From Phreatobacter sp. (GTDB lineage: Bacteria; Pseudomonadota; Alphaproteobacteria; Rhizobiales; Phreatobacteraceae): a stretch of DNA of 64,000 nt. Positions 50,645 to 60,110 of this stretch are shown in pieces. Numbering within the stretch: position 1 is the first letter of the stretch; every line of letters begins with the position of its first letter. Where the stretch lies: contig NZ_JAEULY010000003.1 in the NCBI RefSeq assembly GCF_016793595.1, positions 62,001-126,000 of the forward strand, written 5' to 3'. A program made the position numbers and the translations under genes. The notes beneath the pieces are model-generated. The model was not told where the DNA came from. It searched no databases and saw only the letters and a list, made by a program, of their open reading frames with translations.

Positions 50645-50677
50645 CAAAAAGAGCGGGCCCCCGGAGGAACCCACTCT
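50645..50677 (-). terminator. Rho-independent terminator, minus strand
   Basis: A 7-base stem (GAGCGGG with CCCACTC, one G-T pair) followed by five A residues on the plus strand gives a U5 tail for minus-strand transcripts. It lies 125 bases beyond the TIGR02300 gene stop and just before rimP, so it insulates the translation operon. Confidence 0.8.
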
Positions 50678-50697
50678 CACGATAGCCATCGATGAGG

Positions 50698-50730
50698 GTG
50701 TATGTGACTGAAGTCGCGCCTCACATACGC
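50698..50730. promoter_or_regulatory. Inverted repeat GTATGTGA-N13-TCACATAC
   Basis: Eight-base perfect arms (extendable to ten with a wobble) are separated by 13 bases in the gap between the TIGR02300 gene and rimP. It may be a second hairpin in the 3' UTR or an operator for the rimP operon. No T-tract follows on either side. Confidence 0.45.
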
Positions 50731-50801
50731 CCTGGCGCGCCGTTCCGCAAGAGGTGGCCGGCAAGAGGCGCCGGAACGGAGGCCCGCTCCGGCAGCGCAG
50801 C

Positions 50802-51224
50802 TTACTGCTCGTCGTCGTCGTCGCCGGCATCGCCGATCAGGTCGGAGACGTCACCGCCGTCCTCGTCCTCGTCTTCCTCGAGGAAAGTGTCGTCATCGTC
50901 GTCGCCGGCGTCCTCGACCTCGACATCCACGTCGTCATCGACCGGGGCGCCCTTGGCCGGCGCCGATTCTTCCTGGTCGGCCTCTTCGAGGCTGACGAGC
51001 TCGGCGTCTTCCACCTCGAGTTCGGCTTCCTCGTCGTTCGGCTTCGGCGCGGCCTTGGCCGCGGCGGCCGCGGCCGCCGACGAACCGCGGCGGGCCGGCT
51101 CGAACATCGCGCGCTGCAACACCTCGCCCGTGTAGGGCGACACAATGGGGTCGCGGTTCAGGTCGTAGAATTTCTTGCCGGTCGTGGGGCAGATACGCTT
51201 CACGCCGAGTTCGGGTCTCGCCAC
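50802..51224 (-). CDS. TIGR02300 family protein (FYDLN acid domain)
   Basis: A 140-residue alphaproteobacterial protein. The N-terminus ARPELGVKRICPTTGKKFYDLNRDPIVSPYTGE is the conserved, probably zinc- or RNA-binding part; the remaining half is an alanine linker and a highly acidic tail (runs of Asp/Glu). The function is unknown. The start is GTG 51224 with AAGGAG 7 bases upstream. It is divergent from aroA, with 135 bases between starts, and is followed by a terminator. Confidence 0.9.
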   Translation of the reverse strand: MARPELGVKRICPTTGKKFYDLNRDPIVSPYTGEVLQRAMFEPARRGSSAAAAAAAKAAPKPNDEEAELEVEDAELVSLEEADQEESAPAKGAPVDDDVDVEVEDAGDDDDDTFLEEDEDEDGGDVSDLIGDAGDDDDEQ

Positions 51225-51239
51225 GTGCGGACTCCTTGA

Positions 51240-53325
<2,086 letters not shown>

Positions 53326-53329
<4 letters not shown>

Positions 53330-53691
53330 CGCCGTTCGGCGCCCGCGTAAGGAGCCTGCGCGAGGCGAAGGGCGCCACCCTCACCGCCATGGCAGAGGCC
53401 ATCGGCGTTTCCGCCGCCTATCTCTCGGCGCTGGAACACGGCAAGCGCGGCCGCCCGAGCTGGTATCTCGTCCAGCGCATCATCGCCTATTTCGGCATCA
53501 TCTGGGATGACGCAGAGGAACTGGCGAAGCTCGCCGAGATCTCCCATCCACGCATCGTCATCGACACGTCCGGCCTGTCGCCGCAGGCGACCGAACTCGC
53601 CAATCTGCTGGCGCGGCGCGTGTCGCTGCTCTCCGACGAGGAGATCGCCGAACTGCTCTTCGTGCTGAAGTCCAAGCTGCCGGGACGCTGA
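53326..53691 (+). CDS. XRE family helix-turn-helix protein
   Basis: A 121-residue regulator. The HTH_3 domain occupies residues 5-60 ([38 protein letters not shown]), and a C-terminal helical half ([23 protein letters not shown]) likely dimerises. It overlaps the cmk stop by four bases. Targets are unknown. The coupling to aroA-cmk suggests it could be growth-linked or autoregulating the operon, but this is inference. It ends 18 bases before the convergent esterase. Confidence 0.88.
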
Positions 53692-53709
53692 GGGCTCGGA
53701 GATTCCGGC

Positions 53710-54732
53710 TCAGAGCCCCTTCAGGAAGGCGACGGCGCGCTCCAGCGCCATCCGCCCATCCGCATCGTCCAGGTTGAACTGATATTCGTGCGGCAGGGCC
53801 GGCTTGTGGTCAGCCGCGAAGAACAGCCGGTCCACCCGCACGCCCAGCCCCTCCAGCCGCCTTGCCAGCGCCACTGACTGGGGCGCTAGCGGATCGCCGT
53901 TGCCGGCCGAGATGAACGCGGGCGGGAAGGCGGCGGTCAGGTGGTCCGTGACGTCCATCCGCCGGAAGACCGGGTCGGACAGGAAGTCCTTCCGGCCGCT
54001 ATAGGCCCACAGAACGGTGTGCACGAACCAGCCACCGATCCCGCCCCCGCGCGCGGCATCGATGTCGTAGCCGCCGCAGAACAGCAGCGTGCCGATGATC
54101 TGGCGACGCTCGATGCCCGGCGTGATATCGACCGCCCGCGCATAGTCCGGCGAACTCGCAATGGCTGCCGTCTGCGCCGCGATCTGCGCGCCGGCCGAAT
54201 CGCCCGCCAGAACGATGCGGTCGGGGTCGATGCGATAGGCGGCCGCCCGCGCGGTCAGATAGGCCAGCGCCACCATCGCCTGACGCACTGGCGTTGGATA
54301 GCGCGCCTCCGGAGCGATGGAATACTGCACCGATACAACCGTGAAGCCGCGCGCCGCCAGAATGCGCGCATAGGGGCCGATCTGCGCCTTGTCGCCCGAC
54401 ACCCAGCCGCCGCCGTGGATCCAGACGATGGTGGTCAGCGGCGCGGTGCCCTCCGGCGGGTGATAGATGTCCAGCCGGCCATCGGGATCGCCCGGGTCGT
54501 AGGCGACATCGATATGGGCGACGACACCGGCGGGCACGTGTTTTTGCAGCGCCGCGACGGTGCGTGCATCGCCGATGCCGAACACCACGCGAACCAGCAT
54601 CGCCCCCGGCCAGGGGCTGACCTGAAAGCTCGCATAGACGACCAGCGCGAGAACCAGCGGCACGGCGGCGATGCGCGCGAGCCGCCGACCGAAGCTCCGT
54701 GGCCCGGCGGGGGCTTGCGCACCATCCGTCAC
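53710..54732 (-). CDS. Alpha/beta hydrolase (HSL-like esterase), membrane-anchored
   Basis: A 340-residue esterase. A transmembrane or signal segment lies at residues 18-40 (LARIAAVPLVLALVVYASFQVSPW). IVWIHGGGWVSGDKAQI is the HGGG oxyanion motif of hormone-sensitive-lipase-like enzymes, LAGDSAGAQIAAQ the GDSAG nucleophile, and the ADHKPALPHEYQF region carries the catalytic His. The start GTG 54732 overlaps the stop of the upstream methyltransferase gene (GTGA). Substrate unknown. Confidence 0.85.
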   Translation of the reverse strand: MTDGAQAPAGPRSFGRRLARIAAVPLVLALVVYASFQVSPWPGAMLVRVVFGIGDARTVAALQKHVPAGVVAHIDVAYDPGDPDGRLDIYHPPEGTAPLTTIVWIHGGGWVSGDKAQIGPYARILAARGFTVVSVQYSIAPEARYPTPVRQAMVALAYLTARAAAYRIDPDRIVLAGDSAGAQIAAQTAAIASSPDYARAVDITPGIERRQIIGTLLFCGGYDIDAARGGGIGGWFVHTVLWAYSGRKDFLSDPVFRRMDVTDHLTAAFPPAFISAGNGDPLAPQSVALARRLEGLGVRVDRLFFAADHKPALPHEYQFNLDDADGRMALERAVAFLKGL

Positions 54733-55490
54733 GGCGACACTCCGGGATGCCGCATCACGGTCTGCTCGCGCGCGGCGGGCGTCGGCTGAAGCACCGGCCG
54801 GAAGATGCGGACGCTGTCCTCGCGCCGGACCGCCGCGGGCCGATAGACCTGCTTGGTCGCCTCGACCAGATGAACCCCGGCAAAGGGCAGCGACAGCGCC
54901 GAGCCCATCCGCTCCCAGGCGATCGCCGAGCCGAGGATCAGCGATTTCTTCAGCGGCGGCACCCACAGCGCCTGGCTCCAGGCGACCGGGGTGAACGAGG
55001 ACTGGCGCATCAGCTCGGTGAGCTGGCGCGCCGAATAGGGCCGCCCCTGCCCGAACGGCGTGTTGTCGCGCTGCGCCCATAGCCCCCTGCGGTTCGGCAC
55101 CACCGCCAGCACGCGGCCGCCGGCCGCCAGCACCCGCCAGGCTTCGGCCAGCAGCGCCTGCACGTCATTGGACACCTCCAGCGCGTGGACGATGATGAGC
55201 CGGTCGACGGCCGCGTCGGGCAACGGCAGCATGTGATCCTCAACCAGCACGGAGCGGCAGGGACGCGCGGTCGGCCAGTGGATCACGCCCTGCTGAGCCG
55301 GCATGAAGGCCAGCGAGCGGTCCGGCTCGTCGCGGAACAGGCCGAGATAGGGCGTGCAATAGCCAAGCCCCACCGTGGTCATGCCGCGCGCCGACGGCCA
55401 GTGCGTGCGGATGGCGCGGCTCACCATCCGGCGCGCGACCGTGCCGAGCTGCGAGGTGTAGAAGACGCGAAGGTCGATGACGTCGGACAC
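54729..55490 (-). CDS. Class I SAM-dependent methyltransferase
   Basis: A 253-residue Methyltransf_11-type protein. TTVGLGYCTPYLGLFRDEP is a divergent SAM motif I, LPLPDAAVDRLIIVHALEVSNDVQALLAEAWRVLAAGGRVLAVVPNRRGLW spans motifs II-III. The start GTG 55490 gives VSDVIDLRVFYTSQLGTVARRMVSRAIRTHW, the conserved N-terminus of this alphaproteobacterial family; no strong ribosome site is seen. It is divergent from gloB, an arrangement common in the class. It overlaps the downstream esterase by four bases. Confidence 0.88.
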   Translation of the reverse strand: MSDVIDLRVFYTSQLGTVARRMVSRAIRTHWPSARGMTTVGLGYCTPYLGLFRDEPDRSLAFMPAQQGVIHWPTARPCRSVLVEDHMLPLPDAAVDRLIIVHALEVSNDVQALLAEAWRVLAAGGRVLAVVPNRRGLWAQRDNTPFGQGRPYSARQLTELMRQSSFTPVAWSQALWVPPLKKSLILGSAIAWERMGSALSLPFAGVHLVEATKQVYRPAAVRREDSVRIFRPVLQPTPAAREQTVMRHPGVSP

Positions 55491-55596
55491 GAGCGGATGC
55501 TTCAGCGGTAGCGGGAGCGGCTGAGCCGGAGAATGGATTGCCGGGGGGCGGCAGGCAATGTGATAAACGCCGCCTGATGAATGCCCGGAGAATGCC

Positions 55597-56364
55597 ATGA
55601 CCGCCCAGACCCACCAGTTCATGTGCCTCAGCGACAATTTCGGCCTGCTGATCCACGACCCGGCAACGGGGAAGACCGCTGCGGTCGACGTGCCGGAGGC
55701 GGCGCCCGTGCTCGCCGCGGCGAAGGAAAAGGGCTGGACGATCAGCCACATCCTCGTCACCCACCATCACGCCGACCATGTGCAGGGCATTGCCGAGGTG
55801 AAGCAGGCGACCGGCGCTGAAGTCATCGCCAACGGCGCCGACGCGCATCGCATCCCGCTGGTCGATCAGAAGGTCGCTCCGGGCGGCAAGGCGACGTTCG
55901 GCTCGCTGGTCGCCGACGTCATCGACACGCCCGGCCACACGGTCGGGCACATCAACTATCACTTCCCCGCCGACAGGATCCTCGCCTCCGGCGACACGCT
56001 GTTCTCGCTCGGCTGCGGGCGGCTGTTCGAGGGTACGCCCGGGCAAATGTGGGAGGCGCTCAAGGTCCTGCGCGCCCTGCCCGACGATACCAAGGTCTTC
56101 TGCGGCCACGAATATACCGCGTCCAATGCGAAATTCGCCGTGACGGTCGACCCGGACAATGCCGCCCTGAAGGCGCGCGCCGAGGAGGTCGCGACGCTGC
56201 GCGCGGCTGGCAGGCCGACCTTGCCGACGACGATCGGCCGGGAAAAGGCAACCAATCCCTTCCTGCGCGCCGATGACGCGGCCATTGCCGCGACGCTCGG
56301 CATGGCCGGCAGGCCGGCGGCGGAGGTCTTTGCCGAACTGCGCGAGCGCAAGAACAAGGCGTGA
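55597..56364 (+). CDS. gloB: Hydroxyacylglutathione hydrolase (glyoxalase II)
   Basis: A 255-residue metallo-beta-lactamase fold enzyme that releases D-lactate and glutathione from S-lactoylglutathione. THHHADHVQGI is the metal motif, DTPGHTVGHINYH and GDTLFSLGCGRLFEGTPGQMWEAL follow, CGHEYTASNAKFA is the last metal His and glutathione contact, and RADD the C-terminal end. The ATG has GGAGAATGCC-type context. It is divergent from the methyltransferase. Confidence 0.94.
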   Translation: MTAQTHQFMCLSDNFGLLIHDPATGKTAAVDVPEAAPVLAAAKEKGWTISHILVTHHHADHVQGIAEVKQATGAEVIANGADAHRIPLVDQKVAPGGKATFGSLVADVIDTPGHTVGHINYHFPADRILASGDTLFSLGCGRLFEGTPGQMWEALKVLRALPDDTKVFCGHEYTASNAKFAVTVDPDNAALKARAEEVATLRAAGRPTLPTTIGREKATNPFLRADDAAIAATLGMAGRPAAEVFAELRERKNKA

Positions 56365-56382
56365 GGCGGCGGATAGCCGGCG

Positions 56383-56628
56383 TCAGAAATCGACGGCGAT
56401 GCCGCCGACTTCCCAGTCGTCGTAGCGGACGGGATCGGAGCCGCCGCGCCCGTGCAGTTCGGGATTGGCGGCGAGTTCCTTTGCCTTGGCGTCCAGCGCC
56501 GCGCGCCGCTCGGCCGCCTCGGCCAGCGCGCGCTTGGCAGCCTCCGGGAGCACTTTCCTGGGCGTTTCGATGGCTGCCGACGGTCGATCGACCGCAACCG
56601 CGGTGGTGAAGACGGGCTTGTCGCTCAT
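56383..56628 (-). CDS. DUF1674/SdhAF4-like succinate dehydrogenase assembly protein
   Basis: An 81-residue protein. The N-terminal half is a charged helix (EAAKRALAEAAERRAALDAKAKEL), and the C-terminus HGRGGSDPVRYDDWEVGGIAVDF is the conserved DUF1674 motif (family pattern RYGDWE-x-x-GIxxDF). The eukaryotic homologue Sdh8/SDHAF4 chaperones the flavinated SdhA. The start ATG 56628 (MSDKPVFTT) is preferred over a longer frame to 56664. It is convergent with gloB. Confidence 0.85.
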   Translation of the reverse strand: MSDKPVFTTAVAVDRPSAAIETPRKVLPEAAKRALAEAAERRAALDAKAKELAANPELHGRGGSDPVRYDDWEVGGIAVDF

Positions 56629-56704
56629 GGCCCCCGAGAAACCCCCGGCAAGGCCCTGAGTCAACTCCCGAAGGCGTGAGACCAGCGGGCGGAGCCGGGT
56701 GTGT

Positions 56705-56732
56705 TGACCGCCCGGAGGCCATGGCTATAGTC
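56705..56732 (+). promoter_or_regulatory. Promoter for tRNA-Leu
   Basis: TTGACC at 56705-56710 and TATAGT at 56727-56732 are separated by 16 bases, a good sigma-70 type match, with a start predicted about 5-8 bases before the tRNA. Confidence 0.7.
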
Positions 56733-56743
56733 CGCGCCCGTTG

Positions 56744-56827
56744 CCCCTATGGCGGAATTGGTAGACGCGCTCGACTCAAAATCGAGTTCCGCAAGGAGTG
56801 CTGGTTCGATCCCGGCTAGGGGCACCA
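56744..56827 (+). tRNA. tRNA-Leu (anticodon CAA)
   Basis: The acceptor arms GCCCCTA and TAGGGGC pair perfectly, followed by discriminator A and an encoded CCA. The anticodon stem CTCGA/TCGAG closes the loop CTCAAAA, giving anticodon CAA at 56777-56779, which reads UUG. A long variable arm and GGTTCGATCC T-loop fit class II leucine tRNA. No integrase or attachment-site duplication is seen next to it. Confidence 0.97.
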
Positions 56828-56846
56828 TCCTAAACCAGACATGCCG

Positions 56847-57413
56847 TCACTGCGGACAGGGCGCGCCCGCGGCAGCCCATGCGCCGAGTGCCTCGCCCAG
56901 TTCCGCGATGGTCAGCGGCGGCGGCTTGCGCTGCCCGCCACGGCCGTCGAGGCCGGGCTGCCAGGCCCAGAGCACCAGGGCGTCCTCGGTCATGTGCCTG
57001 ACGAGGTCGGCCACGGTGCGGTTTCCATTGGCCTCCGGGTCCTTGAGCCGCCGGCAGAGGTCGCCCGACGACAGGCCGACCCAGCCCATCGAGCGTGGCG
57101 CCAGTCCCCAGTGCGGCGCGCCCGGCACGCCGCTCGCGGCATTGTTGCGCTCCTGATGGCAGGCCGAGCAATGCAGCCCGGGTGCGCCATGGTTGTTCGG
57201 CCCGCGCGTGACGCTCATCCGGTGGGGATGCATAGCGTCCGTCTGCGTCGGGCGGTCGGATGCGGGATGGCAGTTGATGCAGCGCGGCGAGGTGAGCACT
57301 TGCTCGATGCGCCCCCAGGCCCGTTCTCCCTCGGACGCTATCGGCTGGGCTAGCGCCGCACCGCTGGCGACGATCAGCGCCACGGCGAACAACGACGGAC
57401 GCACGAATGCCAT
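56847..57413 (-). CDS. Secreted diheme c-type cytochrome-like protein
   Basis: A 188-residue exported protein. Residues 1-22 form a signal peptide (MAFVRPSLFAVALIVASGAALAQ). Two heme-binding CxxCH motifs, CINCH and CSACH, lie about 45 residues apart, with nearby HPHR and NNHGAPGLH histidines as possible axial ligands. Related proteins are often called isoquinoline 1-oxidoreductase subunit, but no molybdenum hydroxylase gene is present, so only an electron-transfer role is proposed. GGGAGGTG lies before ATG 57413. Confidence 0.85.
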   Translation of the reverse strand: MAFVRPSLFAVALIVASGAALAQPIASEGERAWGRIEQVLTSPRCINCHPASDRPTQTDAMHPHRMSVTRGPNNHGAPGLHCSACHQERNNAASGVPGAPHWGLAPRSMGWVGLSSGDLCRRLKDPEANGNRTVADLVRHMTEDALVLWAWQPGLDGRGGQRKPPPLTIAELGEALGAWAAAGAPCPQ

Positions 57414-57502
57414 TCCCCACCTCCCGGGATGATGCATGCACCTGCGATGTTGCCTGAGCTCAAGCCCTGCCATACGCACGGCAATCCGGCATGTTGATCG
57501 GA

Positions 57503-57898
57503 TCAGTCGCCCGCGGCGGGCCGATCGGCATTGTCGTTCGACGAACGGTTCAGCGCGGTCTTCACGAATGAGAGGATGTCGCGCGCATGGAAGGGCTTGC
57601 GAACGAAAGCCGCGCCATTCAGTTCATGCGGCAGGTCGGTCGGCAGAGAGCCCGAGACGAAAGCGAACGGCGTGCCCCTGCGATGGAGGGCCAGCGCGAT
57701 TTCGAAGGTCTTGCCACCGATGACGTCGACGTCGAGCAGGGCCAGATGCACCTGATCGTCAGCCAGGCTGCTCGCCGTCCGCAAGCTGTCGGCCAGCAGA
57801 ATCTCCGTCTGGTCGCCCAGATGGTCGATCACCGCCGCCTCGATATCCATCGCGATGAACGGATCGTCCTCCACGATGAGTATGCGCTGCCTCGACAT
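57503..57898 (-). CDS. Single-domain response regulator (receiver)
   Basis: A 131-residue stand-alone REC domain. ILIVEDDPF holds the acidic pair, LALLDVDVIGGK the phospho-acceptor Asp, and FVRKPF the conserved Lys. The segment TPFAFVSGSLPTDLP resembles the FATGUY-type single-domain receivers of alphaproteobacteria (such as SdrG-like proteins) that pass phosphate from HWE/HisKA_2 kinases to PhyR, though the FATGY residues are altered. It lies downstream of phyR on the same strand. AGGTGAGG precedes the ATG. A 14-bp palindrome lies 84 bases upstream. Confidence 0.88.
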   Translation of the reverse strand: MSRQRILIVEDDPFIAMDIEAAVIDHLGDQTEILLADSLRTASSLADDQVHLALLDVDVIGGKTFEIALALHRRGTPFAFVSGSLPTDLPHELNGAAFVRKPFHARDILSFVKTALNRSSNDNADRPAAGD

Positions 57899-57981
57899 AC
57901 CGCCTCACCTACCGTCTGTCGCGGACATGCCTTCGCCATGCCCCCCGTCAACCCGTCCGCCGTGGTGCGATCCGCGCCCGG

Positions 57982-57995
57982 CGACAATATTGTCG
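57982..57995. promoter_or_regulatory. 14-bp perfect palindrome upstream of the receiver gene
   Basis: CGACAATATTGTCG is a perfect palindrome with an AT-rich centre, 84-97 bases upstream of the receiver gene start. In this GC-rich genome it stands out as a possible dimeric-regulator operator. Confidence 0.4.
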
Positions 57996-58090
57996 ATATG
58001 CACTTAACGGGCCGTGTCCGCGAGGACCCTCCCGTGCATGCTGCCGCGTCGAGGACGACCCGGCCGGCTGTCCGTGGAAGCCGGAGGCCC

Positions 58091-58252
58091 TCAATCCGGG
58101 CCTTCGAGCAACCCCATCCCCATATGCGCCCCGCTGGCCGCGAGGGTAACCACGGCGACGTCCAGAACGGCCGGGGTCACGGCGAGGAAGCCGCCAAAGA
58201 CTGCCGTCCCGACCAGAACGGTCGCAATGGCCGATACCGTCCATGAGATCAT
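58091..58252 (-). CDS. Small membrane protein (53 residues), function unknown
   Basis: A short ORF of 53 codons beginning MISWTVSAIATVLVGTAVFG. It has GGAGGG about 7 bases before the ATG and a single continuous hydrophobic stretch from residue 3 to about 42, so one long or two short transmembrane helices. It lies 145 bases downstream of phyR on the same strand. A near-consensus EcfG promoter (GGAAC-N17-GGTT, 58308-58333) sits 56 bases upstream of the start. No homologue is recognised. Confidence 0.62.
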   Translation of the reverse strand: MISWTVSAIATVLVGTAVFGGFLAVTPAVLDVAVVTLAASGAHMGMGLLEGPD

Positions 58253-58307
58253 GGAGGACCCTCCGACCGGCCGAGCGCCCTCGGGACGGTCGGCCTTACG
58301 CTACGAT

Positions 58308-58333
58308 AACCGCCACCGCGGCGGAATTGTTCC
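58308..58333 (-). promoter_or_regulatory. Candidate EcfG (general stress sigma) promoter for the small membrane ORF
   Basis: On the minus strand, GGAAC (58333-58329) is followed after 17 bases by GGTT (58311-58308), one base away from the EcfG consensus GGAAC-N16/17-CGTT. The predicted transcription start is about 40-50 bases before the ORF. Confidence 0.5.
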
Positions 58334-58397
58334 AGCCCATGTCGCGAAAACCTGAATCGTTTTTGACGGCGCTGCACCGGGATGGCGAAGGTGCCGG

Positions 58398-59195
58398 TTA
58401 CGCCACCTGGCGCTCGGGATTCCGCCCGAAGAACAGGGCCTGGCTGATGGCCGCCTTCACGGCGTCCGGCTGGAACGGTTTGGTGATGAGGAAGGCCGGC
58501 TCCGGCCGCGATCCGGTAAGCAGCCGCTCTGGATAGGCCGTGATGAAGATCACCGGCAGGTCGATCGATTGCAGAATCTCGGCCACGGCGTCGAGGCCCG
58601 ACGAGCCGTCGGCGAGCTGAATGTCGGCGAGCACGAGACCCGGCCGGCGCTGGGTGACGAGCCCCACCGCCTCCTTGTGCGTGCGGGCGATGCCCGTGAC
58701 CGAGTGGCCGAGCTCCTTGACCAGCGTCTCGATGTCGAGAGCGATGATCGGTTCGTCCTCGATGATCAGCACGTCCGTCGCCACCTGCTCCGCGATCTCG
58801 CGGCCGGCCCGGCCGATCAGGTCTTCCGCGGCAGCCACGTCCACATCCAGGATCCGCGCCACGTCCTCCAGGCTGAACCCCTCCACGGTGCGGAGCAGGA
58901 AGGCCTGGCGCGGTCGCGGGGTCAGCGCGTCGAGATTGCGTTCCACGGGTCCGGCCCGGAGCGGAGCGCGGGAAATCTGCGCCATGTTGGCCGGCATGGA
59001 CGACCACAGCTTCAGGAAAATCCGGTAGAGAGCGATGCGCGCGGGAACATCGCGCGGGAAGGTCGAGGGATCCGCGACCAGCGCCTCGAGCGTCGTGACG
59101 ACATAGGAATCGCCGCTCGCCTGGCTGCCGCCGAGCGCACGGGCGAAACGGCGGAGGTAGGGGATGTGCGGTGCAATATCCGCAGCGATCGTCAT
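58398..59195 (-). CDS. phyR: PhyR, anti-anti-sigma response regulator of the general stress response
   Basis: A 265-residue protein with a sigma-factor-like N-terminal domain (residues 1-130; PRPRQAFLLRTVEGFSLEDVARILDVDVAAAEDLIGRA mimics sigma region 4) joined to a receiver domain (about 142-260). The acidic pocket is EDE at 146-148, the phosphoacceptor Asp191 in VLADIQLADG, then Thr219 and Lys239 (ITKPFQ). Phosphorylated PhyR binds NepR and frees EcfG. AGGAG lies 8 bases before ATG 59195. It is divergent from nepR-ecfG. Confidence 0.96.
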   Translation of the reverse strand: MTIAADIAPHIPYLRRFARALGGSQASGDSYVVTTLEALVADPSTFPRDVPARIALYRIFLKLWSSMPANMAQISRAPLRAGPVERNLDALTPRPRQAFLLRTVEGFSLEDVARILDVDVAAAEDLIGRAGREIAEQVATDVLIIEDEPIIALDIETLVKELGHSVTGIARTHKEAVGLVTQRRPGLVLADIQLADGSSGLDAVAEILQSIDLPVIFITAYPERLLTGSRPEPAFLITKPFQPDAVKAAISQALFFGRNPERQVA

Positions 59196-59274
59196 CTCTG
59201 GCACTCCTGTCCAACCGACCAATGGCAACTCGGAACCCCTTGTCGAAGCAAGCATTTTATTTTTCTGAATCGAC

Positions 59275-59299
59275 GGAACCATGCCATTGTCGGCACGTT
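59275..59299 (+). promoter_or_regulatory. EcfG-dependent promoter of nepR-ecfG
   Basis: GGAAC (59275-59279), 16 bases, then CGTT (59296-59299): an exact match to the alphaproteobacterial EcfG consensus, 48 bases before the nepR start. It implies positive autoregulation of the stress operon. Confidence 0.85.
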
Positions 59300-59347
59300 C
59301 TGGGTTGGATCGGCAGCGCCTCGCCGACGTGTCTGGTGGAGAATTCG

Positions 59348-59551
59348 ATGGGTGGCTTGCCCGAACCGAACGAGGGTCGCGACAGCGATGACGATGGCCA
59401 GGACATCGTTCTCGACGCCCGGATTCAGGACGCCATCGGCAGATCGCTCAAGGCGCATTACGACGACCTGATCAGCGCGCCGATCCCCGACCGGCTGCTC
59501 GTCCTCCTGGCCGAGCTGGAAGCGAAAGAGCGTCGCGATGATCAGCAATGA
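59348..59551 (+). CDS. nepR: NepR anti-sigma factor
   Basis: A 67-residue NepR. An acidic start (PEPNEGRDSDDDGQD) leads into two helices: IQDAIGRSLKAHYDDLI and IPDRLLVLLAELE, the paired helices that clamp EcfG or PhyR. GGTGGAG precedes ATG 59348. Its 3' end overlaps the ecfG start by 14 bases, so sigma and anti-sigma are translationally coupled. Confidence 0.94.
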   Translation: MGGLPEPNEGRDSDDDGQDIVLDARIQDAIGRSLKAHYDDLISAPIPDRLLVLLAELEAKERRDDQQ

Positions 59552-60098
59552 CTTCCGCGAGGGGCTGATCGCCGAACTGTCGAACCTGCGTGCCTTCGCC
59601 GTCTCGCTTTGCGGTTCGGTCCAGCAGGCCGACGATCTCGTGCAGGACACGATGCTGAAGGCCTGGAGCAATGCCGACAAGTTCCAGCCCGGCACCAGCC
59701 TGCGCGCCTGGCTCTTCACCATCCTGCGGAACACCTATTATTCGCTCTACCGCAAGCGCGGCCGCGAGGTGCAGGACAGCGACGGCACCTATGCCCAGCG
59801 GCTGGCGGTTTCCGGCGAGCAGGAGAGCGCGCTCGACCTTGCCGATTTCCGCGTGGCACTGGCCAAGCTGTCGGAGGAGCACCGCGAGGTTCTGATCCTC
59901 GTCGGCGCCAGCGGTCTGTCCTACGAGGAGGCTGCGGAGATCTGCGGGGTCGCCGTCGGCACGATCAAGAGCCGGGTCAACCGGGCGCGGGCGCGGCTTG
60001 CCGACCTCCTCGGCATATCGAGCGTCAACGACATCGGGCCGGACCGCAACAGCACGGCCGTGATCCACGCCTCGCCAGTGGATCTTGCGCGCACCTGA
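59538..60098 (+). CDS. ecfG: ECF sigma factor EcfG (general stress response)
   Basis: A 186-residue ECF15-type sigma factor. Region 2 runs about 12-75 (LRAFAVSLCGSVQQADDLVQDTMLKAWSNADKFQPGTSLRAWLFTILRNTYYS), region 4 about 105-155 (LSEEHREVLILVGASGLSYEEAAEICGVAVGTIKSRVNRARARL). A C-terminal extension of about 25 residues is typical. It directs transcription of stress genes from GGAAC-N16/17-CGTT promoters, one of which lies in front of nepR. Confidence 0.95.
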   Translation: MISNDFREGLIAELSNLRAFAVSLCGSVQQADDLVQDTMLKAWSNADKFQPGTSLRAWLFTILRNTYYSLYRKRGREVQDSDGTYAQRLAVSGEQESALDLADFRVALAKLSEEHREVLILVGASGLSYEEAAEICGVAVGTIKSRVNRARARLADLLGISSVNDIGPDRNSTAVIHASPVDLART

Positions 60099-60110
60099 TC
60101 GGTGAAAGTC

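Noticed and set aside
56744..56827. tRNA-Leu as an integration site for a mobile element.
   Set aside because: No integrase, no duplicated tRNA end and no composition change next to it.
56749..57156. Plus-strand ORF starting inside the tRNA-Leu gene.
   Set aside because: Begins within a well-folded tRNA and runs antisense to the cytochrome-like gene; no ribosome site.
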